34,083 bases of DNA from a gamma proteobacterium HTCC2207 (GTDB lineage Bacteria; Pseudomonadota; Gammaproteobacteria; Pseudomonadales; Porticoccaceae), in the NCBI GenBank assembly GCA_905181925.1, contig CAJIZU010000080.1, positions 1 through 34,083 on the forward strand, written 5' to 3'. The notes beneath the pieces are model-generated. The model did no database searches. It was not told the DNA's origin and saw only the letters and a program-made list of their open reading frames with translations. This document shows, in pieces, positions 1 through 6,159 of the stretch (its first letter is position 1; each line of letters begins with the position of its first letter). A program made the position numbers and the translations under genes.

Positions 1-320
1 CCGTAGCAGCGGCTTTAGTGGCTGGGTTTGTATGGTCACTTCATGATGTTGAGTCGTCATTTTGGTTGTCTAGCCTAGCTGCGATTCTTACAACGACCGC
101 CGGATTACTCATGGTGTCTAACTTTGAGTATCCAAGTTTTAAGCAGGTTGACCTAAAAGGGAAAGTCCCCTTTATTGTTATTTTATCAGCGGTGATGGGA
201 TTTGTCGTAATTACCATCGATCCACCGAGAATCTTGTTAGCCATCGCTATTGCATTTGCATTTTCGGCGCCGCTTCTGTGGGTGGGTAAAAAACTGCGGC
301 TTATTCCAGCGAGAGAATAA
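1..320 (+). CDS. pssA: CDP-diacylglycerol--serine O-phosphatidyltransferase, C-terminal part (cut by window edge)
   Basis: The reading frame is open from the first bases (first full codon at position 3) to a TAA at 318-320, so this is the 3' end of a gene starting outside the window. About 106 residues are visible. The segment 'TAGLLMVSNFEYPSFK' followed by 'DLKGKVPF' and a hydrophobic stretch ending in 'DPPRILL' is typical of the C-terminus of bacterial PssA, the integral-membrane enzyme that makes phosphatidylserine from CDP-diacylglycerol and serine. At least three hydrophobic membrane segments are visible; the catalytic CDP-alcohol phosphatidyltransferase motif lies upstream and cannot be checked. 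In Pseudomonas-type genomes pssA follows ilvC and lies near leuA, which fits the next gene here. The GTG at 18 is an internal codon, not the start. Confidence 0.88.
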   Translation, partial: VAAALVAGFVWSLHDVESSFWLSSLAAILTTTAGLLMVSNFEYPSFKQVDLKGKVPFIVILSAVMGFVVITIDPPRILLAIAIAFAFSAPLLWVGKKLRLIPARE

Positions 321-333
321 GTGTTTTCAATGC

Positions 334-362
334 TTGGATTTATTGGGTAAATCTGCTTAAAT
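334..362 (+). promoter_or_regulatory. Candidate promoter of the leu leader / leuA
   Basis: TTGGAT (334-339), a 17-base spacer and TTAAAT (357-362) match the sigma-70 consensus at four of six positions each. A start about seven bases downstream would fall at or next to the ATG of the leader ORF at 369. That would make the leader mRNA essentially leaderless, in keeping with the absence of a Shine-Dalgarno sequence there. The match is moderate. Confidence 0.4.
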
Positions 363-368
363 AAAAAT

Positions 369-455
369 ATGATTTTCTTGAAAAGCCTTCTTAACGTTCG
401 TGACCGCGCATTGGATGCGCCGTCTTTGCGTGCTCTGCTAGTTCTCCTGCCCTGA
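369..455 (+). CDS. Leucine-rich leader peptide upstream of leuA (putative attenuator peptide)
   Basis: An ATG at 369 opens a 28-codon ORF that stops at TGA 453-455. Nine of the 28 residues are leucine, and they cluster at the end: the last ten codons read SLRALLVLLP. It lies 180 bases before leuA, in the position of a leu-operon leader peptide, whose translation senses charged tRNA-Leu. There is no Shine-Dalgarno sequence, but a candidate promoter places transcription initiation at about this ATG. A perfect hairpin (406-420) lies inside the ORF and a second (448-461) has the stop codon in its loop. It is too short for homology to be judged by eye; function is inferred from composition and place. 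Confidence 0.6.
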   Translation: MIFLKSLLNVRDRALDAPSLRALLVLLP

Positions 456-463
456 GGGGCATC
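406..463 (+). promoter_or_regulatory. Leu leader RNA with alternative hairpins
   Basis: Hairpin A: GCGCAT (406-411), loop TGG, ATGCGC (415-420). Hairpin B: TGCCC (448-452), loop TGAG containing the leader stop codon, GGGCA (457-461). A competing long-range pairing joins GATGCGCC (414-421) to GGGGCATC (456-463) with one mismatch and would break both hairpins. Such switching is what attenuators use. However, no GC-rich hairpin followed by a T-run is visible between 464 and leuA, so a classical intrinsic terminator is not evident; Rho-dependent or decay-based control would be alternatives. Confidence 0.4.
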
Positions 464-635
464 TATCGTTATACCTCAAAAGTAGTGTTAAGCGGACATG
501 ATTCGCTAAAAGTAGCGCTCCATTGTGTAGAACTTGTCATTTTCCGGCGCGTCCATAAGCGAGTAGAATATAAAGTCGATTGCGTTCTACAATAGGATCA
601 CTCGATAGGTATGGTTTTGAAAAGGTAATTTGACC
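456..635 (+). other. leuA 5' untranslated region after the leader peptide
   Basis: This stretch carries no convincing gene. It holds a 7-base inverted repeat GTAGAAC (527-533) / GTTCTAC (584-590) with 50 bases between the arms, and an AAGCG (490-494) / CGCT (503-506) pair. The A/G-rich AAAAGG just before leuA is the probable ribosome binding site. I see no strong terminator or second promoter. Confidence 0.45.
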
Positions 636-2183
636 ATGAAGACAAAAGAAAAGTTAGTTATTTTTGATACAACGCTTCGAGATGGTGAGCAGAGTCCGGG
701 CGCATCAATGACCAAAGACGAAAAGCTCCGAATAGCCACTGTTCTTGAAAAAATGAATGTGGATGTTATCGAGGCAGGGTTTGCGGTGTCCAGTCAAGGC
801 GACTTTGATGCGGTAAAGCTGATTGCAGATACTGTCAGAGATAGCCGAATATGTAGTCTATCAAGGGCCATGACAGGTGACATAGAGCGAGCCGGCGAAG
901 CGCTTCGTGGCGCGAGTGCAGGACGTATTCATACCTTTATTGCTACTTCCCCTATCCATATGAAATATAAGTTACAGATGGAACCTGAGGACGTCTTAGC
1001 TCAAGCGATTGGTGCGGTAAAAACTGCGAGAGATTTGATAGATGATGTCGAGTTTTCGCTTGAAGACGCGAGTCGAACAGATTTTGACTTTATGTGTCGG
1101 GTCACCGAGGCAGTCATCGCTGCTGGAGCGAGAACTATTAATTTACCCGATACAGTGGGTTACTCAGCTCCGGGTGAATATGGCTCGATGATTAAGCGTT
1201 TGATGAATAGTGTTCCTAATGCGGACAAAGCTATTTTTTCGGTTCACTGCCACAACGACTTGGGTTTGGCCGTAGCCAATAGTCTTTCTGCTGTCCAAAG
1301 CGGTGCGCGCCAGGTGGAGTGCACGATTAATGGTCTGGGCGAAAGGGCGGGCAACGCATCTTTAGAAGAGCTGGTTATGGCAATTCGAACTCGCCAAGAC
1401 TTGTACCCCGTTGAAACCATGATCGATCCGTCGCACATAGTCCCAATATCGCGTTTGGTATCAAGCATCACTGGATTTCCGGTACAACCTAACAAAGCGA
1501 TTGTTGGCGCTAATGCCTTCGCACATGAATCAGGAATACACCAAGATGGTATTTTGAAGATGCGCGAAACCTATGAAATTATGAAAGCTGAAGATGTGGG
1601 TTGGTCGACTAACAAATTGTCGCTTGGCAAGTTATCAGGCCGTGCAGCACTTGCGGCTCGGTTAGAAGATTTGGGCATCACTTTTGATAGCAAAGAAGAC
1701 TTTAATCAGGCATTTCGCCGGTTTAAAGATTTAGCAGACAAGAAGCGCGAGATTTTTGATGAAGATCTTCAGGCGCTGGTCTCTGATGTACAGATGGGTA
1801 CCGAAGATGAAGCCCTGACTCTTGTTGAATTAGAAGTGTTGTCAAAGTCGGGTCAGCTGCCACATGCAAAATTAACTATCCGTTATCAGGATCAGAATCA
1901 TGAGGCGGAAGCCAGTGGTGATGGTGCAGTTGATGCAATCTTTAATGCTATTGAAAAACTCATTAAGAGTGGTACTGAGCTACAGCTTTATTCAGTGAAT
2001 GCAGTTACCCAGGGAACAGATTCTCAAGGGGGCGTGACGGTTCGCCTAGAGAAAGATGGTCGAATTATTAATGGTCAAGGGGCCGATACTGATATTTTAG
2101 TGGCTAGCGCTAAAGCGTATCTACATGCCTTGACGCTCATGCGAAATCCAGGGCGGTTGCATCCGCAGCTCGGGGGCGTCTAG
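636..2183 (+). CDS. leuA: 2-isopropylmalate synthase
   Basis: This enzyme catalyses the first committed step of leucine synthesis, condensing acetyl-CoA with 2-oxoisovalerate; it is cytoplasmic. From ATG 636 it has 515 residues, the usual length of the long LeuA form. The N-terminal TIM barrel starts with [13 protein letters not shown] (R15, D16 at the active site), has the metal-binding HCHND around 204-208, and the NGLGERAGN motif. The last ~125 residues form the LeuA allosteric domain that mediates leucine feedback. A TTG at 630 is also in frame; I prefer ATG 636 because AAAAGG lies at a better distance. The stop TAG shares its last base with the next gene's GTG, suggesting translational coupling to the HolD-like gene. 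Expression is probably governed by the leucine-rich leader at 369-455. Confidence 0.95.
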   Translation: MKTKEKLVIFDTTLRDGEQSPGASMTKDEKLRIATVLEKMNVDVIEAGFAVSSQGDFDAVKLIADTVRDSRICSLSRAMTGDIERAGEALRGASAGRIHTFIATSPIHMKYKLQMEPEDVLAQAIGAVKTARDLIDDVEFSLEDASRTDFDFMCRVTEAVIAAGARTINLPDTVGYSAPGEYGSMIKRLMNSVPNADKAIFSVHCHNDLGLAVANSLSAVQSGARQVECTINGLGERAGNASLEELVMAIRTRQDLYPVETMIDPSHIVPISRLVSSITGFPVQPNKAIVGANAFAHESGIHQDGILKMRETYEIMKAEDVGWSTNKLSLGKLSGRAALAARLEDLGITFDSKEDFNQAFRRFKDLADKKREIFDEDLQALVSDVQMGTEDEALTLVELEVLSKSGQLPHAKLTIRYQDQNHEAEASGDGAVDAIFNAIEKLIKSGTELQLYSVNAVTQGTDSQGGVTVRLEKDGRIINGQGADTDILVASAKAYLHALTLMRNPGRLHPQLGGV

Positions 2184-2941
2184 TGGTTGATGCTGTTCGG
2201 CATCATTATATAAAAACACTCGGTATTGTAGAATACATACCGAGAGGTTTTGTCGATGATAGCGAAAAGAGTGTGCCTTCAGCGCAGGACGAACCATCTA
2301 AAGAGACCAGGACAGCGATAATCGGTCAACTTTTAGCCGATCATGGGGGGACGCCAAAGGTTTTGGTTACTGGCAGTTCGCCTGCGGAAGTATCACCTGA
2401 CATCCCGACCGATGAAAGTGTGACTTCTGTAGAGTTGGCCTCAGTTGCCAGTGGCAGTATTGAAGTGAGAATAGCACTCTGGCAGCCTCATGATAAATTA
2501 CTTGTCTGTAGCGTCCTAGATGATGAGCTACCGGGCCCTGAGCATACTCAGTTGTTGACTAATATTCTCATCTCAATGGGTCATAACAGCGGAGCTTTGC
2601 CTCAGTTCGAGATTGCACAATGGCCGCCATTTGCCAATATGCAGGATGGGGAGGCAGATGCTAGAGAATTTTTGTCGACGCTTATTAGTGCCAGGTTGGA
2701 AAGTAGTCAGACGGAAATGATATTGATGTTAGGTTCAGTGACAACTGATTGGATACTGTCAGATCAGCAAAAATCTGATCTTAAACATGGACAAGTAAAG
2801 ATTGATGAGCATGTCATTGCGGTTGTAATCCCATCACTGACCGACATGATTGCACAACCTGAATTAAAACGTCATGCGTGGGATATTATTAGACCTTTAG
2901 CGCCCAACGGTGAGGTTCATCGGCAGCAAGAGACGCCATGA
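2183..2941 (+). CDS. holD: HolD-like protein (DNA polymerase III psi subunit family), enlarged
   Basis: A 252-residue protein with a GTG start overlapping the leuA stop by one base. Its N-terminus (HHYIKTLGI followed by an aromatic/charged stretch) and C-terminus (PSLTDMIAQPELKRHAWDII) resemble the two ends of HolD, the psi subunit linking the clamp-loader to SSB. The C-terminal piece fits the HolD signature in which 'P-x-L-x-x-hydrophobic' is followed by a helix with a Trp. It directly precedes rimI with an ATGA overlap, just as holD precedes rimI in enterobacteria. It is nearly twice as long as E. coli HolD (137 aa); the insertion (about residues 25-150) is acidic and serine-rich at first, so the protein is strongly diverged. 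The call rests on end motifs and synteny; a generic conserved hypothetical is the alternative. Confidence 0.6.
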   Translation: MVDAVRHHYIKTLGIVEYIPRGFVDDSEKSVPSAQDEPSKETRTAIIGQLLADHGGTPKVLVTGSSPAEVSPDIPTDESVTSVELASVASGSIEVRIALWQPHDKLLVCSVLDDELPGPEHTQLLTNILISMGHNSGALPQFEIAQWPPFANMQDGEADAREFLSTLISARLESSQTEMILMLGSVTTDWILSDQQKSDLKHGQVKIDEHVIAVVIPSLTDMIAQPELKRHAWDIIRPLAPNGEVHRQQETP

Positions 2942-3387
2942 CCGCCAGCGCTAGCTCAGTTGATGTACGCCAAATGATTTATAATGATCTTGATGCAGTG
3001 CTTGAAATTGAACAAGGAAATGCCAAACATGCCTGGAGCAAAAAGCAGTTTAGCGATGCGCTTCAGTCCATTCAGGTTTTGGTAGTAGATCAAAAAGTAG
3101 CAGGATTTATCGCGCTGATAACCATTCTTGATCAAGCTGAATTACAAAATATCTCGATTCATAATGATTATCAGCTATTGGGTTATGGTGAGTATTTGCT
3201 TGCTCATGCCGTCAATCATCTTGCTTATAGCGTTAATAAAGTCTATCTAGAGGTAAGGGTCACCAATTTCTCGGCAATTCGTTTGTATAATAAGGCCGGG
3301 TTCACAGAAATTGGTCACCGAAGAGGGTATTATCCGACTGAGTTAGGTCGAGAAGATGCGCTAATCATGTGCTTAAACATTGAATGA
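2938..3387 (+). CDS. rimI: Ribosomal protein S18-alanine N-acetyltransferase
   Basis: A 149-residue GNAT acetyltransferase. RimI acetylates the N-terminal alanine of ribosomal protein S18 using acetyl-CoA. The acetyl-CoA binding loop is the Q-x-x-G-x-G form seen in YQLLGYGEYLL (about residues 80-90). The C-terminal signature is LEVRVTNFSAIRLYNKAGF, followed by a G-H-R-R-G-Y-Y-P block nearly identical to the classic RimI ending 'RRNYYP'. It starts inside the upstream gene with an ATGA overlap, so it is co-translated with the HolD-like gene. The holD-rimI order supports the identification. Confidence 0.9.
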   Translation: MTASASSVDVRQMIYNDLDAVLEIEQGNAKHAWSKKQFSDALQSIQVLVVDQKVAGFIALITILDQAELQNISIHNDYQLLGYGEYLLAHAVNHLAYSVNKVYLEVRVTNFSAIRLYNKAGFTEIGHRRGYYPTELGREDALIMCLNIE

Positions 3388-3519
3388 GTTACCTCAGCGA
3401 GTTATTTTGTGCCATCGGTGCGGGACCAAAGGTGATAGAGTGATCATTGTCATTAGTTAAGCCCGTATTGAGTCGTTGTAAATACACCACTGTTGGTTAA
3501 TTTTACATAAGGAGTTTAA

Positions 3520-3972
3520 ATGGATATTCAACTGTTGTATTGGCATTGGTTAGTCATTGGTATGCTATTGGTTGTCGCTGAAATATTTATACCCAGCTTT
3601 ACTGTCCTATGGTTCGGTCTAGGCGCACTGGTAGTTGGCCTCGTTGAAATGGTTGCTCCCATGTCGATGACCACTCAAATACTAGTGTGGACTGTGTCCT
3701 CAGTGTTGTTTGCCGTAGGCTGGTTTAAAGCCATCAAACCGAAAATGGCTGCAGCTAATCAAAATAAGCAATCACGTCAATCGGCTATCGGCGAATCTGG
3801 ATTGGTAATAAAGTTACCCTCAGAGAGCACCCTAGGAACGATGCGGTTCAGTACCCCCGTTCTTGACCGTGACGAGTGGCAGTTTAGCTGTGACGTCGCG
3901 GTTGAACTTGGAGATAGGTTACACATACAGGAAATTTCTGACCAAACCCTCGTGGTGGTTAGGCTCGATTAA
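3520..3972 (+). CDS. NfeD-family membrane protein
   Basis: A 150-residue protein with two to three N-terminal hydrophobic segments (about residues 8-75) and a soluble C-terminal part of about 70 residues matching the NfeD OB-fold (IGESGLV...G...V.LDRDEWQF, ending in VVVRLD). It is the short, YbbK-like version without the protease domain. It is followed 22 bases later by an SPFH protein; NfeD-short plus stomatin/QmcA is a conserved pair thought to organise membrane microdomains or support membrane protein quality control. The start at 3520 has a strong TAAGGAG site eight bases upstream. No precise biochemical function is known. Confidence 0.85.
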   Translation: MDIQLLYWHWLVIGMLLVVAEIFIPSFTVLWFGLGALVVGLVEMVAPMSMTTQILVWTVSSVLFAVGWFKAIKPKMAAANQNKQSRQSAIGESGLVIKLPSESTLGTMRFSTPVLDRDEWQFSCDVAVELGDRLHIQEISDQTLVVVRLD

Positions 3973-3994
3973 TTAATTAAGGAGATGTTGAAAA

Positions 3995-4846
3995 ATGGGT
4001 AATCTTATTGCTATAGGTACAGTTTTTTTAGTGGTGTTAATCACCTTATTTAAGGCTGTTAGGTTGGTGCCTCAGGGCTCAAAGTGGGTTGTACAAAGAT
4101 TAGGGAAGTTCCATAAGTCGCTAAGCCCTGGATTAAACTTCTTGGTTCCTTATATTGATGTGGTCGCCTTTAAAGCGACGACTAAAGATATTGTCTTAGA
4201 AATTCCTTCTCAGGAAGTTATTACTCGTGACAATGTCGTGATTATAGCCAATGCAGTGGCGTATATTAATATTCTGTCGCCAGAAAAGGCGGTCTATGGT
4301 GTAGAGGACTATGAGCTAGCAATTCGCACATTGGTTCAGACATCCTTACGTTCTATTGTGGGTGAGATGACGCTCGATGATGCTCTTTCTTCACGTGATC
4401 AAATTAAAGCAAAACTTAAAACATCCATCTCTGATGATATTGCCGACTGGGGTATTACACTAAAAACTGTAGAAATCCAGGATATCCAGCCGTCAGGAAC
4501 AATGCAGTCAGCGATGGAAGAGCAGGCTGCTGCTGAGCGTCAGAGACGTGCAACGGTCACTCGAGCTGATGGTGAGAAAACGGCTGCAATTCTTGAAGCT
4601 GACGGTCGTCTTGAGGCCTCTCGACGTGATGCTGAAGCAAAAGTGGTTTTAGCTGAAGCAACGAAGTCTGCGCTTTCAAAGATTAACGAAGCGATTCAAG
4701 ATAAAGAACTGCCTGCTATGTACATGCTGGGTGAAAAATATATTGAAGCAATGCATTCCATGGCCAAGTCTGACAATTCAAAATTGATAGTGTTGCCAGC
4801 TGATATTCCTGCGGCAGTACGCGGAATTATGAACAATACCAAATAG
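3995..4846 (+). CDS. qmcA: SPFH/stomatin-family membrane protein (QmcA-like)
   Basis: A 283-residue SPFH (band 7) protein: one N-terminal membrane helix (about residues 4-22) followed by the motif VPQGSKWVVQRLGKF, typical of QmcA/paraslipin. The SPFH domain runs to about residue 175 and is followed by an Ala/Glu/Arg-rich coiled coil (about 175-230, beginning EEQAAAERQRRATVTRADGE) that drives oligomerisation. In E. coli QmcA works with YbbK (NfeD) and interacts genetically with FtsH/HtpX quality control. It is somewhat shorter than E. coli QmcA (305 aa). It is preceded by AAGGAG and forms an operon with the nfeD gene upstream, ending at the strong terminator at 4891-4915. Confidence 0.88.
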   Translation: MGNLIAIGTVFLVVLITLFKAVRLVPQGSKWVVQRLGKFHKSLSPGLNFLVPYIDVVAFKATTKDIVLEIPSQEVITRDNVVIIANAVAYINILSPEKAVYGVEDYELAIRTLVQTSLRSIVGEMTLDDALSSRDQIKAKLKTSISDDIADWGITLKTVEIQDIQPSGTMQSAMEEQAAAERQRRATVTRADGEKTAAILEADGRLEASRRDAEAKVVLAEATKSALSKINEAIQDKELPAMYMLGEKYIEAMHSMAKSDNSKLIVLPADIPAAVRGIMNNTK

Positions 4847-4870
4847 TGCGCAGCGTTAAAGTGGTTTAAT

Positions 4871-4890
4871 TCAATCCAATCCAATCCAAT
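4871..4890 (+). repeat. Four tandem 5-base units (CCAAT-type)
   Basis: TCAAT followed by three CCAAT units makes a short pentanucleotide tandem repeat directly against the qmcA terminator stem. It lies outside any gene. It may vary in copy number by slippage but is too short to predict an effect. Confidence 0.7.
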
Positions 4891-4915
4891 AAAAGGCCAG
4901 CATCGCTGGCCTTTT
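4891..4915 (+). terminator. Rho-independent terminator after qmcA
   Basis: AAAAGGCCAGC (4891-4901), loop ATC, GCTGGCCTTTT (4905-4915): a perfect 11-base-pair stem whose 3' arm ends in four T. It is 45 bases after the qmcA stop codon and closes the nfeD-qmcA operon. The A-rich 5' arm would let it work in both directions. Confidence 0.9.
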
Positions 4916-5078
4916 ACAATGAGCTTCCTTTAGCGTCTCATTGACTAGTTTAGAGTGTTGTCCTCAGATTTGCTGCGCTTAGATCATACCGCTTGACGAT
5001 GATTGGGTATTGGGCTGGTAGCCTAAAACGGGTACTATGGGCGCCCTGGTAAATGTCAGTTAAAATTGGAACAGTCCT

Positions 5079-5444
5079 ATGCAACCTCTGTCGGATAACC
5101 TTCAAGAAAATTTTGATCGCCTAATTGTTGAATGTCTCGAACAGGGCTGTATTTGGGGGCTTCAAGATGCCGCTGAAAATTGGGCGCTAGTGGGTTCTAC
5201 TGACCATGATGATATTGATGTGATTCCATTTTGGTCATCCAAATCGCTAGCTGAAGCACTGTGTGTTGGCGATTGGGATGTATACAAGCCCCTAGCTATC
5301 GAGATGGAAGAGTTTTTAGATGATTGGCTGCCAGGTATGCACAGTGATGTGCTGCTGGTCGGTGTAAATTGGAATATGGATCTTGAAGGTGCAGAAATTG
5401 AGCCTCTTGATCTGCTCGAAGAATTTGAAGCAGAATTGGATTAA
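5079..5444 (+). CDS. DUF2750 family protein
   Basis: A 121-residue acidic soluble protein with no signal peptide or membrane segment. The pattern 'WGLQDAAENWALVGSTD', then 'VIPFWSSKSLAEALCVGDW' and a C-terminal acidic tail with a late V-G-V-N-W block fits the DUF2750 family, whose function is unknown. The ATG at 5079 has only a weak ribosome binding site (GGAACAG). It is followed after three bases by the DUF3581 gene, so the two are very likely co-transcribed. Family assignment is from memory of the pattern and could be wrong in detail. Confidence 0.7.
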   Translation: MQPLSDNLQENFDRLIVECLEQGCIWGLQDAAENWALVGSTDHDDIDVIPFWSSKSLAEALCVGDWDVYKPLAIEMEEFLDDWLPGMHSDVLLVGVNWNMDLEGAEIEPLDLLEEFEAELD

Positions 5445-5447
5445 CGC

Positions 5448-6158
5448 ATGTTTATTGACCAATTCGCCAGCCAAAGCGGTGCCCAGTTGTCTATTAATGT
5501 GCACCAGGCCAGTCAGTTCGCTAAATCTGTTAGTGGTGACTTTAATCCTATCCATGATCCCGGTAATCGACGCTTTTGTGTCCCGGGTGATTTGCTATTT
5601 GCCTTAGCTGTTGAGCGATATGGTCTTGCGAATTCAATGGCGTTTCATTTTTCGGGTTTAGTCTCTGCGGATACCCCTCTGATTTTTCCTTTTGAGCAAA
5701 GCGATCAGTTTCAGATTTTAGATGGCAGAGGAAAGGAGTATCTAAGAGTTTCGCGGGATGGAGAACGGATTTCCGCTAATGCTGGAGTGGAAGAGCTTAT
5801 CCGAGCCTATGTACGCTTTTCAGGACAAAATTTCCCACATATTTTAGTACCATTGATGACTGAGCAGAACGTAATGATTAATGCGCAACGTCCATTGGTA
5901 ATCTACCAGTCTATGTCCCTGCAATTGGATAAACTTAATCTAACTAAGCCGACCTTAAAACTATCGAAAACTACTTTGAAGATTAACGGCAAGCGTGGGG
6001 ATGCTCATCTGTGTTTCGACGTACTGGATGGTCCAACGCTTATAGGTAGGGGCGTTAAGCACCTCATTCTCAGCGGGTTAAGGCCTTTTGATCAAGGGGC
6101 GGTGGACATCATGGTCTCAGACTATCTCGGTTGGCAGTCTGAGCATAGTTACCTATAA
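5448..6158 (+). CDS. DUF3581 family protein, probable hotdog-fold with hydratase-2 (MaoC) motif
   Basis: A 236-residue soluble protein of the DUF3581 family, common next to metabolic genes in gammaproteobacteria. Residues 24-44 (FAKSVSGDFNPIHD and following) contain the SGDxNPIH signature of (R)-specific enoyl-CoA hydratases/MaoC proteins, with D31 and H36 in the positions of the catalytic Asp and His. The second half (about residues 130-225) has alternating beta strands like GDAHLCFDVLDGPTLIGRG that could be a second hotdog domain. This suggests a double-hotdog protein acting on an acyl thioester, but no substrate is known. It has an ORF gap of only three bases to DUF2750 upstream, and its terminator lies inside the 3' end of convergent uvrA. 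Confidence 0.75.
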   Translation: MFIDQFASQSGAQLSINVHQASQFAKSVSGDFNPIHDPGNRRFCVPGDLLFALAVERYGLANSMAFHFSGLVSADTPLIFPFEQSDQFQILDGRGKEYLRVSRDGERISANAGVEELIRAYVRFSGQNFPHILVPLMTEQNVMINAQRPLVIYQSMSLQLDKLNLTKPTLKLSKTTLKINGKRGDAHLCFDVLDGPTLIGRGVKHLILSGLRPFDQGAVDIMVSDYLGWQSEHSYL

Positions 6159-6159
6159 C

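Noticed and set aside
630-635. TTG start of leuA at 630
   Set aside because: It is only about five bases from AAAAGG; ATG 636 has better spacing and gives the family-typical short lead before [11 protein letters not shown].
3970-3982. AT-rich palindrome TTAATTAATTAA between nfeD and qmcA
   Set aside because: A simple low-complexity repeat created by the stop codon and spacer; no reason to call it an operator.
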